Translations under genes and position numbers: made by a program | Shown: piece by piece, positions 24,901 to 33,665 of the stretch | Numbering within the stretch: position 1 is the stretch's first letter | How the letters are laid out: every line of letters starts with the position of its first letter | The notes under the pieces: generated by a model | What the model saw: only the letters and a program-made list of their open reading frames with translations | The model's database searches: none | Told to the model about the DNA's origin: nothing | NCBI GenBank assembly: GCA_964646605.1 | Contig: CAZYEX010000063.1 | Span: forward strand, 39,306-103,305 | DNA from: SBAX01 sp964646605 | GTDB lineage: Bacteria; Planctomycetota; Phycisphaerae; UBA1845 | Direction: 5' to 3' | DNA length: 64,000 nt

Positions 24901-26046
24901 ATGCGCTGGAACCGCGCCGAGGCAAGCGGGGCGTTGGGTGATCTGGGTACGTTCATTCCCCTGTTGGCGGCGATGGTCCAGCAGTGCGGGCTGCAGTTGG
25001 GACCCTCCCTGCTGGCGGCGGGAGTGATGAACATCGTCACGGGTTTGGCGTTTGGGATTCCCATGCCGGTGCAACCGATGAAAGCGATTGCCACCGTCGC
25101 CATTGCCGAAGGATTGACCGAGGCGCAGATTCTTACGGCCGGGATCACGACGGGCGCGGTCATTCTCCTGCTCGGGGTCATGGGACTGGCCGACCGCCTG
25201 AGTGTGCTCATTCCCAAGAGCGTGGTGCGCGGGATTCAATTGGCGTTGGGGTTGAAATTGCTCAGCGGCGGATTCTCGATGATTGCACGGTGTCCTCAGT
25301 GGCTCGGATGGGACAGTGTCGCTTTGGGAGTGGCCTGCGCGATTGCCATCCTCGCCTTGTATTTTTCCACGCGAGTTCCCGGAGCACTACTCATTTTTGT
25401 GGTCGGGCTTGCCGCGTTGTTGGCCTCGAAACCGACACTGTTCAGTCAGACGACTCTGGGAATGGATTGGCATCTACCGGATCTTTCGCATCCAGACGAC
25501 TGGTGGACAGGATGGCTGCGTGGAACTGTGCCGCAAGTTCCTCTCACCCTCCTGAACTCCGTCATCGCCGTTTGCGCTCTGTCCGCCGACCTTTTTCCCG
25601 ATCGTTCGCCCTCTCCCCGTCGCGTCGCGGTGTCGGTGGGACTGATGAATATATTGGCTTGTCCGTTGGGGGCAATGCCGATGTGTCACGGGACGGGCGG
25701 ACTGGCGGGGCAATACCGCTTTGGAGCCCGCACGGGCGGCAGCGTGGTCATGCTCGGTGTTGTGAAATGTTTTCTAGCGATCGTCGTTGGGAGTTCATTG
25801 CTGGTTTGGCTGCAAGGGTATCCTCAGTCCGTTTTGGGCGTTCTGTTGTTGTTCAGCGGTTTGGAACTTTCGATGGTCTGTCGGGATCAGACGCAACGGG
25901 CTTCCGTTTTTGTGATGTTATTGACGACCGGCGCGTGTATGGCGGTCAATACCGCAGTCGGCTTTGTCATAGGGTGGTTGATCGCCGCGGCGTTAAGCTG
26001 GGGAGTCTTTCGCGTCGAACCGCCGGCAGGTACGGAACACAGCTAG
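24901..26046 (+). CDS. MOT1-like molybdate/sulfate transporter
   Basis: A 381-residue polytopic protein (about 10-11 helices) starting at ATG 24901. It shows the two MOT1/SulP-related sequences: SGALGDLGTFIPLLAAM near the N-terminus and MPVQPMKAIATVAIAEG, plus MPMCHGTGGLAGQYRFGARTGGS in the second half. In this family these motifs bind molybdate or sulfate. The gene has no molybdenum-cofactor genes nearby. Confidence 0.88.
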   Translation: MRWNRAEASGALGDLGTFIPLLAAMVQQCGLQLGPSLLAAGVMNIVTGLAFGIPMPVQPMKAIATVAIAEGLTEAQILTAGITTGAVILLLGVMGLADRLSVLIPKSVVRGIQLALGLKLLSGGFSMIARCPQWLGWDSVALGVACAIAILALYFSTRVPGALLIFVVGLAALLASKPTLFSQTTLGMDWHLPDLSHPDDWWTGWLRGTVPQVPLTLLNSVIAVCALSADLFPDRSPSPRRVAVSVGLMNILACPLGAMPMCHGTGGLAGQYRFGARTGGSVVMLGVVKCFLAIVVGSSLLVWLQGYPQSVLGVLLLFSGLELSMVCRDQTQRASVFVMLLTTGACMAVNTAVGFVIGWLIAAALSWGVFRVEPPAGTEHS

Positions 26047-26178
26047 TTGAATTTCATCGAATGTCCCGTGGCGAATCCCCCTCACTTGCGACTTTTGCAT
26101 TTGGTGCGAGGCGGACGTCAAGGAAACTTGATCCCTGGACCGATACGGGTCGCTGGAAGGTTCGGTTTTTCGTTGACG

Positions 26179-26203
26179 CCCCCGGCGGTATTACCGGGGG
26201 ACA
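26179..26203 (+). promoter_or_regulatory. Hairpin that masks the ribosome-binding site of the epimerase gene
   Basis: CCCCCGG (26179-26185) pairs with CCGGGGG (26194-26200) around an eight-base loop. The G-run of the 3' arm is the only Shine-Dalgarno-like sequence before the GTG start at 26204. It could also be a terminator of the upstream transporter gene, but no T tract follows. Confidence 0.45.
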
Positions 26204-27271
26204 GTGGAGCGACGCAGCGTGCGGGTTCTGGTCACTGGTCATCGCGGATACATCGGTTCGGTGCTCGTCGGGGTACTGAAGCACGCCCGCCATGACGTCG
26301 TGGGTCTGGACAGTGATCTCTATGCAGGGTGTGATTTCGGCCGCATTCGAGACGACACCCCCAGTTTCGACATGGACGTCCGCGATGTCGAATTCACAGA
26401 CTTGCTGTCCTTTGACGCGGTCATTCATCTGGCCGCACTGCCCGAGTACTTCGAGGGCTGTCTTGATGATTCACTAACCTGGGATATCAATGCTCACGCC
26501 GGTCTGCGACTGGCGGAGTGCTGCAAGCAGGCCAATGTCCCGCGCTTTCTATTGGCATCCAGTTGCGCGGTCTACGGCGACAGTAGCGGGGCGCCTCAGA
26601 CCGAGGAAAGTACGCCGCGGCCGCTGACCGCATACGCAAAGGCGAAGCTCTTTCTGGAGCGTGAGTTGCTTGGTATGTCGGAGGGCGCCTTCACGCCGGT
26701 GATTCTTCGGAACGCAACGGTTTATGGCGTGTCTCCGCGGCTGCGAATGGATACGGCGGTCAACGATTTTGTGGGGTCGGCGGTGACGCGGGGGCGGGTG
26801 GAGCCGCGCTCTGACGGACGGGCGTGGCGGCCTTTCATTCACGTCGAGGATTTGGCTCGGGCCTATGCGGGCATTCTGGCCGCGCCCGACGAGATCGTGG
26901 GCGGTCGGACATTCAACGTCGCCGTCACGGAGGAGAATTATCGCATCGTGGATGTCGCCGATCTGGTGGCGGAGCTAACCCCAAGCTGTACACGGTTCAC
27001 GATGCCGACGACCCCGGATCGTCGTAGTTACCATGTCGACGGAGCGCGACTGCGCGACGCTCTGCCGAACTTGCGCTGGCGATGGACGTTGCCGCAGGGC
27101 ATTCGGCAGCTTCGTGCCGCGATGATCGGCGCGGGACTCTCACAAGGAGACTGGCGCTGCGATCGTTACCGCCGGCTTCTGCATTTGCAGAGCCGTCTGG
27201 AGCGCGGCGATGTACAACCGTCCTTGCGACCTCTGGACGTGGGATCGCGCGCGGTTATTTGTTCGCCGTGA
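26204..27271 (+). CDS. NAD-dependent epimerase/dehydratase (extended SDR)
   Basis: A 355-residue extended short-chain dehydrogenase/reductase, the group of UDP-sugar epimerases. The Rossmann motif is VLVTGHRGYIGSVL, then VIHLAALPEY, LASSCAVYG with the catalytic Ser, and YAKAK with the catalytic Tyr and Lys. RPFIHVEDLARAYAGIL and TFNVA follow. Starts at GTG 26204; GTG 26219 is possible. The stop codon overlaps the convergent propeller gene by 17 bases. The likely substrate is a nucleotide sugar for surface glycans. Confidence 0.9.
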   Translation: MERRSVRVLVTGHRGYIGSVLVGVLKHARHDVVGLDSDLYAGCDFGRIRDDTPSFDMDVRDVEFTDLLSFDAVIHLAALPEYFEGCLDDSLTWDINAHAGLRLAECCKQANVPRFLLASSCAVYGDSSGAPQTEESTPRPLTAYAKAKLFLERELLGMSEGAFTPVILRNATVYGVSPRLRMDTAVNDFVGSAVTRGRVEPRSDGRAWRPFIHVEDLARAYAGILAAPDEIVGGRTFNVAVTEENYRIVDVADLVAELTPSCTRFTMPTTPDRRSYHVDGARLRDALPNLRWRWTLPQGIRQLRAAMIGAGLSQGDWRCDRYRRLLHLQSRLERGDVQPSLRPLDVGSRAVICSP

Positions 27272-28733
27272 CCGCGAACAAGGTGCGGCGGTTGGCGATA
27301 TAGAGCACGCCGTTGGCGGCCACGGGGGTGGAATAGACCGAGTTCTGCATGTCCATGACGGCCAGTTCCTTCATCGCCTTTCCGTGTTCCATCACGACCA
27401 GGTCGCCGTCCTCATCGCCCAAGTACACCTTCCCGTCCACGACGTACGGTGAACTCCAGACGGCCGACATGGTGTCATACCGCCAATAACGATTGCCCGT
27501 CTGTACATCGAAACAATACAGATACCCGCTCAGGTCCGCGGCGTAGAGCAGTCCGTCGGCGATGGCGAAGCTGGAGATGGTGCGATGAAAATCTTCACCA
27601 CCCACGTGCCATAGTCGGCCGGATTCGGTCACGTCGCCGGTTTTCGTGGCGTCAATTGCATATAGATGACCGATGCCCTCGCCATGTTCGGGATCTTGCC
27701 CAACGGCGACAAAAACTTTGTCATCATAGATCACCGGCGTGGAGATGATCTCATTCTTGGTTCCCCGTCCGCCGAGGATGTAGACCGCGTCCTTGGGGTT
27801 GAGGTCGAACTTCCAAATGATGTCGCCGGTCTTGGGTTCCAGCGAATAGCACCAGCCGTCTCCGCCACCATAAATGACCTGCGGTTTTCCTCGAATGACG
27901 CCGTACGTGGGGGACGACCATTGGCCGTGGAGGACCGTCTTTCCCGGATAACTCTTTTCCCAAAGAAGTTTCCCCGTTTTCTTGTCCACGGCGATGAACG
28001 ACGCCGCATTGGGCGAGGGTAGATTCAGATGGCCTTCATCGACGCCGTTGGAGGTAATGACGAAAAGTGTATCGCCGGCGTCCACAGGCGAAGAGGTGGC
28101 CAGGTTGTGCGGAAAGACACCCAGTTCCTCGATCATGTCGAACATCCAGACGAAGTCCGCGTCCTCCCTGTCCTTGTGTTTCTCATCGGTGATCGGTCCG
28201 TCATTTTCGTTGTCGTGGAACCCGTTGACGTCGGCGCATACAACCTCCGCCCGGTTGCTCACGTAGTACAATCGGTCTCCCTCGACGAGCGGAGACGAGC
28301 AAATCCCTTGCTCAGGCCAGTCATTGACTTGCCCGGTCGGCAATTTGTCATGGGTCGCCTGCCAGAGCATCTTCCCGGTTTTTTCGTCAAAGCACAGGAT
28401 AATCCCCTTGTCCCCCTTGCTATGCGGGCGAAACTCTCCGGTGTTGTTGGTCCCCAAAAAGATTTTGCCGCCGGAAATCACCGGATTCCCATACGTCTGC
28501 GAACCCAGGGGCGCGCTCCATTTGATGTTCAGCCCGCTCTTGATGTCCCATTTGCCGGGAATGCCCGTCTCTCCGGACACCATATTGCGATCGCGTGAGC
28601 CGCCCCACATGGGCCAGTCGCCCTTTTTCGCCTTCGACAACGGCTCCGCCGACAGACGGCTCGGCATTGCCGCCGCAAACGCGGCAGTGACGACGACGAA
28701 GACGGCACGTTGGCACGACATTCCATTATTCAT
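27255..28733 (-). CDS. PQQ-type beta-propeller repeat protein, exported
   Basis: A 492-residue protein with a signal peptide (residues about 8-30) and the typical mature start DWPMWGGSRDRNM. Propeller blades are seen as repeated GKLLWEKSYPG, GDIIWKFDLNP and GNRYWRYDT segments. It resembles dehydrogenase-type eight-bladed propellers, but I cannot show cofactor-binding residues, so enzyme activity is unproven. It overlaps the upstream propeller gene by eight bases. Confidence 0.88.
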   Translation of the reverse strand: MNNGMSCQRAVFVVVTAAFAAAMPSRLSAEPLSKAKKGDWPMWGGSRDRNMVSGETGIPGKWDIKSGLNIKWSAPLGSQTYGNPVISGGKIFLGTNNTGEFRPHSKGDKGIILCFDEKTGKMLWQATHDKLPTGQVNDWPEQGICSSPLVEGDRLYYVSNRAEVVCADVNGFHDNENDGPITDEKHKDREDADFVWMFDMIEELGVFPHNLATSSPVDAGDTLFVITSNGVDEGHLNLPSPNAASFIAVDKKTGKLLWEKSYPGKTVLHGQWSSPTYGVIRGKPQVIYGGGDGWCYSLEPKTGDIIWKFDLNPKDAVYILGGRGTKNEIISTPVIYDDKVFVAVGQDPEHGEGIGHLYAIDATKTGDVTESGRLWHVGGEDFHRTISSFAIADGLLYAADLSGYLYCFDVQTGNRYWRYDTMSAVWSSPYVVDGKVYLGDEDGDLVVMEHGKAMKELAVMDMQNSVYSTPVAANGVLYIANRRTLFAVTANK

Positions 28734-30981
28734 TGGGCGTCACCCTTATGTTGTCATAGAACACTTCCGGACCGTCGCTCTTGGGCGTCGTTCCCGCGGA
28801 ATAGGCGTAGATTCCGGGGCTGCCTTCGCGATGGGGAAACGGATCGACGACATCGACGATCCAGGCCTCGGGCTCGGCGGCGTCCCGCAACCACACCTTG
28901 CCGCGAATGCGCGTCTCTTTCTCCGCCACGTCCACGCGCATTTTCATTCGATACCACTTGTTGGTTTCCCAGGTGAAGGGCATTTCGTAGTGCAGCCGGG
29001 GAATGGTCGACCACGACTCCACCCACAACTCTTGTTGACTCATGAGGGTCATGAAATATCGCGTGTTGATCAAACCCATGTCGGGACGGAACCGTTCGCC
29101 CTTCGGCGTCCCCAGAATGTCCACCTGCATGGTATATCCACCGGCGAGGGGCGGGGTCAGATAGCCGCGGACGCGCATGAAGGGCGGCGAGGGCTTCTCT
29201 TTGGAGGCGAGTTTGTGCAAGACGCGGCTGCCGTCGCGCTCCTCGATTTTTACCTTGCCCCCGCCCACTCCCAGCCATCCGGGCGGGGCACTGTCCACAG
29301 GCAGTGCGTCGAAGTTTTCCGTGATGGGCAGTTGTGGCGTGACACGAACGCGGGCCACGGCGCTGAGCTCTCCGAGTTTCGCGGTGACGGTGCCGGCGGA
29401 AAAGACATTGTCCGCGGCGGCCTGAAAGTTCCCGTCCGGACCGACCGCGCCCTTCACTCCCGTAACTGTCCACGCGGCGCGGGAGCGCCAATCCGACTCC
29501 GGCGGCACGGTGCGGGCCAGATTGTCGAACGCCCGAAGCTCCCACGATCGAGACTTGCCGGGAGAGAGCGTCACGTCGGCGGGGAACAAGTGCAGCCGAG
29601 CCGCGGCTCCAGCAGGAGCCGCTTCGGCCATCATCGCCGGCGCGGGCGTCGTCTCTGCCGTCTTGCCGCGGACGCCCAGTGCGTACATATGATAACGAGT
29701 CATGAAATAGACGCGCCCGTCGGCGACAATGGGCGAGCCGTAGATTTCATCAATGGTATCATTGGGACCCTCGAACTGTTCCATGTCCAGCGATTCACAA
29801 TGATCGCCCGCGTCGCGCAGGATGTGGAAAGCGCCGTTCTGCTCGCCGACATAGATGACGCCGTCAGCCGTGACCGTCGGCGATCCCTTCCCCACCCGGC
29901 CGAGACTGTAGTTCCAATGAATCTTCCCCGTGTTGGCGTCGATGCAGAACAGGTTCGCACTGTTATCCAGGACATACAATCGTCCATTGGCCAGCGCCGG
30001 GGATGCGAATCCGGCCTTGATCCCCTCCGCCCGCCAGACTTCGCCTGAAGTGGTGATATCCCCGGCCTTGGAGGCGTCAATGCAGACCACCCGCCCCATT
30101 TCCGTCGAGTCGAGGTTTTCCTCGCCGTTGCAAACGTAGGCATGGTCGCCGTTGACGACGACGGATGCATTGAGCCCGCGTTTGCTGAGCTTGAACGACC
30201 AGACCTTTTCGCCCGTGCGAGCCAGCATCCCATAGACACTCCCGTCTCCATTGGCCGCGATCAACATGCGTTTGCCGCTAATCACCGCCACCGCCGGAGT
30301 GGAGTAGGTTGTGTCGTAAGGCTGTTCGCCGGGGCCCGACCACCAGAGGATTTCGCCGCTCTTTTTCTCGAATGCCACATAGCGATGCAGAGGCTTGCCC
30401 TGGTCCCCCCAACTGGAACTCATGAAACTGATGATCACGCGCTCTTCGTCGAGAATGGGTGTGTGCAGACGTCCGCCATATCCGCTGATCCGCCCGAACT
30501 CCTCGGTAAGAGAGTGCTTCCAGACGATCTTGCCGTCGCGATCCAGGCAGACGAACTCCCCGCCGGTGAGGTGGGCGTAGACGTAGCCCGTGTCCGGGTC
30601 GCCGACCATGGCGGTCCAACCCAGGCGCTGCTGGACGATGTCGGAATCGAAGACGTTGAAGCGCTTTTCCCAGATCAACTTGCCGCTCTCCGCATCGACA
30701 CAGATCACGCGCTCCTGGATGCTGACGGGGTTTTTCACGTCCCCCGCGGGCACGACGGCATAGAGCCGGCCCTTGATCAGAATGGGCGTGGTGCGTCCCT
30801 CGATGGGCGTTTTCCAGAGCACGTTCTCGCCGCTGGGGTTCCAGGAGGCGACGACTGCTTTTTCAAGACTGGCGCCGTTTTGCTGGGGTCCGCGCCAATG
30901 GGGCCAGTCCGCGGCCCGCAGGGAATTGGAAACGAGAGCGACGCCCAACGCCGCCCATCTGATCGCGTGCTTGGGGTTCAT
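28726..30981 (-). CDS. PQQ-type beta-propeller protein with C-terminal lectin-like domain
   Basis: A 751-residue exported protein. The signal peptide ends near SLRAADWPHWRGPQQNG. Propeller blades fill residues about 25-435 (SGKLIWEKRF, GKIVWKHS, GEILWWSG, GKIHWNYS). Residues about 460-550 are a beta-sandwich linker. Residues about 560-750 resemble a laminin-G/concanavalin-like sheet domain (PGWLGVGGGKVKIEERDG; EMPFTWETNKWYRMKMRVDV; VFYDNIRV). It is the middle gene of a minus-strand unit. Confidence 0.87.
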   Translation of the reverse strand: MNPKHAIRWAALGVALVSNSLRAADWPHWRGPQQNGASLEKAVVASWNPSGENVLWKTPIEGRTTPILIKGRLYAVVPAGDVKNPVSIQERVICVDAESGKLIWEKRFNVFDSDIVQQRLGWTAMVGDPDTGYVYAHLTGGEFVCLDRDGKIVWKHSLTEEFGRISGYGGRLHTPILDEERVIISFMSSSWGDQGKPLHRYVAFEKKSGEILWWSGPGEQPYDTTYSTPAVAVISGKRMLIAANGDGSVYGMLARTGEKVWSFKLSKRGLNASVVVNGDHAYVCNGEENLDSTEMGRVVCIDASKAGDITTSGEVWRAEGIKAGFASPALANGRLYVLDNSANLFCIDANTGKIHWNYSLGRVGKGSPTVTADGVIYVGEQNGAFHILRDAGDHCESLDMEQFEGPNDTIDEIYGSPIVADGRVYFMTRYHMYALGVRGKTAETTPAPAMMAEAAPAGAAARLHLFPADVTLSPGKSRSWELRAFDNLARTVPPESDWRSRAAWTVTGVKGAVGPDGNFQAAADNVFSAGTVTAKLGELSAVARVRVTPQLPITENFDALPVDSAPPGWLGVGGGKVKIEERDGSRVLHKLASKEKPSPPFMRVRGYLTPPLAGGYTMQVDILGTPKGERFRPDMGLINTRYFMTLMSQQELWVESWSTIPRLHYEMPFTWETNKWYRMKMRVDVAEKETRIRGKVWLRDAAEPEAWIVDVVDPFPHREGSPGIYAYSAGTTPKSDGPEVFYDNIRVTPNE

Positions 30982-31014
30982 GCAGTTCCATTCTCCTCAA
31001 CGTACGTTACGCGT

Positions 31015-32307
31015 CTATGCGTGTGCCGAGGGACGAATCACGCGCCGGGCCTTCAGTTCGAACCTCGGCAACGACCCGGGGCTCACCAGCCGGACCGTGG
31101 GCCGGAAGTGCAGCCGGTCGCGGATCGCGTTGCGGATTCGTTCGGCCAATCCGGCGCTCTCGGCAGTCGGTGCGGGCTCAATATCCAACGCCAACTCGGT
31201 CGTTGCCCGAGTTCCGTCCACCGAAATAGAGAATTCCACCACCTCGCGAAACTCCCGTATGATTCCCTCCAAGGCCGACGGGAACACGTTGTTTCCACGC
31301 ACGACGACCATGTCGTCCACGCGGCCAAGGATACCGCCTTCCAAACGGCGGGACCACCGTCCACAAGCGCAACGCCCGTGTACCACCCGCGCTTGGTCGC
31401 CAGTGCGATATCGAATCAGTGGGCTTCCCCACCGGCCCAGGTTGGTGAGAACCAACTCTCCGCAGCCTTCACCGGCGATCGGTTGGCCCGTGGCAAAATC
31501 CACGATCTCGGCGATGAACTCCGTTTCCAGAACGTGCATTCCGCCGGGGGCGGCTTCACACTCGAAACCATAGGCGCCGATCTCGGTCATCCCGGAGTGG
31601 TCGAACACCCGAGCGCCCCAGCCGTCTTCGATTCGTCGGCGTGTTGCAAGGATGCTCCCTCCGGGTTCCCCTGCGACCACCAAGGCCCGGACGGATGACG
31701 CGGCCAGGTCGATGCCTTCGGCGGCGGCGACTTCGACCATGCGCAGGGCGTAGGTCGGGGTGCAACAAACGACGGTGGCCTGGTTGTCGAGTAGGTGTCG
31801 CAGTCTCGCCGCGGTGGACATTCCCCCGCCCGCGAGAACCAAGCTGCCGAGCTCCGCCGCGGCTTCGAACCCACCCCAAAAACCGATGAACGGTCCGAAG
31901 GAAAAGGGGAAGAAGTAGCGGTCCGTCGGCTGAAACCCCGCCGCCTGATAGATCGTCTTCCACGAATTCTTGAACCACGTCCAACTCTCCGCCGTGTCCA
32001 ACCAGCGAAGCGGCGTGGTGGTGCTCCCCGACGTCTGATGGAGGCGAACATAGCGCTCCTTCGGGTAGGTCAGGTTGCTTCCGTACGGCGGGTGATCGAG
32101 TTGGTCCTGTTCGATTTCGCCGCGTGTCGTGAACGGAAGTCGCTCGATCGGGTCCTTCATCGCGTCGAAGGACACGGCGCCGAGTTTGCGTTGATAAAAG
32201 GAGTTCGACGCGAGAACCTCGCGCAGCATCGCGGCCAGCTTCGTTTGCTGGACGAGTCGTATTCCCGCAGGGTCAAGTTCCTGCAACTTCGTCGGGTTCC
32301 CAGGCAT
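31015..32307 (-). CDS. Phenylacetate-CoA ligase-like adenylate-forming enzyme
   Basis: A 430-residue protein of the PaaK family, which activates a carboxylate with ATP and CoA. It shows LHQTSGSTTTPLRW (phosphate-binding P-loop), SGMTEIGAYGFEC, LVLTNLGRWGSPLIRYRTGD and GRVDDMVVVRGNNVFPSALEGIIRE. ATG 32307 follows GGAG at a suitable distance. It ends 33 bases before the propeller gene. The substrate is unknown; other phenylacetate catabolism genes are absent, so an aryl or fatty acid is equally possible. Confidence 0.9.
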   Translation of the reverse strand: MPGNPTKLQELDPAGIRLVQQTKLAAMLREVLASNSFYQRKLGAVSFDAMKDPIERLPFTTRGEIEQDQLDHPPYGSNLTYPKERYVRLHQTSGSTTTPLRWLDTAESWTWFKNSWKTIYQAAGFQPTDRYFFPFSFGPFIGFWGGFEAAAELGSLVLAGGGMSTAARLRHLLDNQATVVCCTPTYALRMVEVAAAEGIDLAASSVRALVVAGEPGGSILATRRRIEDGWGARVFDHSGMTEIGAYGFECEAAPGGMHVLETEFIAEIVDFATGQPIAGEGCGELVLTNLGRWGSPLIRYRTGDQARVVHGRCACGRWSRRLEGGILGRVDDMVVVRGNNVFPSALEGIIREFREVVEFSISVDGTRATTELALDIEPAPTAESAGLAERIRNAIRDRLHFRPTVRLVSPGSLPRFELKARRVIRPSAHA

Positions 32308-32617
32308 CTCACACTCCCGTACGACACGACGATGGTAGCGTTTTTTCGGATTCCTGACGACGGTGTACACGCCCCCGCCCGGAACTTCTGAGCGCGTGTA
32401 AGAACTTGTAAATACGGAGGTTAGAGCGCCACCCGCGGTGGTTCGAGTCGGCGGCGACAAGAACCGACGCTTGTCCCAATGCGGAGAGCCGGTACCATGA
32501 CCTGCGTTCGGGCCGCCCGCAGTGTCGCTGGGGTGGCACTTGGGTGCGGAAGCGACAATTTGGTTTGCTCGGGCTGCCCTGGCGCACGCCCGCTGACGAG
32601 AAAAGGAGCATAGACTT
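32308..32617. other. Divergent intergenic region, no gene seen
   Basis: A 310-base gap between the divergently transcribed ligase and FIMAH genes. Both should have promoters here. I see no close match to sigma-70 consensus, no hairpin with T tract and no reliable small frame. AAAGGAG at 32602 belongs to the next gene. Confidence 0.4.
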
Positions 32618-33526
32618 ATGCGGATGAATCCAACGATCGGCCGCAAGCTGTCCCCCCTGGCCCTGACCTTGGCGGCCTTCCCCTTCGCGGCCCAAACGCG
32701 GCTGAACGCCGCGCCCGTGGCCGTCCTGGGCACGCAGAGCGCCGCCCACACCAGTTCGTTCACCCTCGACTTCGGAAACCTCGGGGGGGTGTCCAGCGCC
32801 CGTATCGCACAAACGGAGTTCGTTCTCGAGGTAGATGCCGCCCTCGGCGCCGCGCGCTTCGCGGAGTATGACCAGGCGGTCGAGCCTCTGACGCTCCCGG
32901 GCGGCGTCAGCACGGGCAACATCCGCGTGCAAGTGGTTCCCGGCTCCTCCGCCGGAACCTTCGACAGCCTGCGCGGGGAGTTCAACACCGAGGAGCTGTA
33001 CGCCGTTCACTTCGACGGCGATTTGAGCCTCTACGGTCTGACCTCGCCGGTGGTACTGCCGAGCACGTCGTTGGGCCTCGTGAACGTTTCGGCACGCGAC
33101 GGCGGCGACGTGGTTATGGAATGGAACGGGACGGGCTTCTTGCCCAACCCCTTCGACCCCGGTCAGTTCATCCAGTTCTCCTACACCTGTTCGATCGGCG
33201 CGGCATTCGAGCCCCAGCCGATCACGCTGGTCGAATTGGCTTTGATTCCCAACGTCGTGAACCTGAGCCTCCCGGACGGTCTGGAGAATAGCTTCCTTAC
33301 GAAGTTGGACTCCGCGGCGCTCAGTCTCGACTCCGGTAACGACCGCTCGGCGGCCAACGCCTTGAACGCCTTCGTCAACAAAGTCGAAGCCCAGCGCGGC
33401 AAGAAAGTCTCCGACGCCGACGCGGAGAGTCTGGTGTCCGACGCCGAGGGGGCGATCGCCATGTTGCGCGGCGAGATCAAGAGCGACCGTACTACGGCAC
33501 CCGCGGGTCGGGGTAACTCCCGCTGA
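32618..33526 (+). CDS. Exported protein with C-terminal FIMAH domain
   Basis: A 302-residue protein with a signal peptide (LSPLALTLAAFPFAAQTRLNA) and a beta-rich central region. The last 85 residues match the FIMAH domain: LPDGLENSFLTKLDSAALSL, ALNAFVNKVEAQRGKKVSD, and AEGAIAMLRG. That domain is frequent in secreted proteins of Planctomycetes and related bacteria; its role is unknown. AAAGGAG lies nine bases before the ATG. Confidence 0.8.
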   Translation: MRMNPTIGRKLSPLALTLAAFPFAAQTRLNAAPVAVLGTQSAAHTSSFTLDFGNLGGVSSARIAQTEFVLEVDAALGAARFAEYDQAVEPLTLPGGVSTGNIRVQVVPGSSAGTFDSLRGEFNTEELYAVHFDGDLSLYGLTSPVVLPSTSLGLVNVSARDGGDVVMEWNGTGFLPNPFDPGQFIQFSYTCSIGAAFEPQPITLVELALIPNVVNLSLPDGLENSFLTKLDSAALSLDSGNDRSAANALNAFVNKVEAQRGKKVSDADAESLVSDAEGAIAMLRGEIKSDRTTAPAGRGNSR

Positions 33527-33665
33527 CCGCGTGCGTCGAGAGTCGTAAGTCGAATCCAACCCCGGGGTCGCCCTCATCGGCGGCCCCGGTGCGTTTTGGG
33601 AAGGACGAGCCGACGCATGCCGCGGTTTCGTCGCGTTGGCGAGGTTCAATGGCGAGCGTTGGGTC

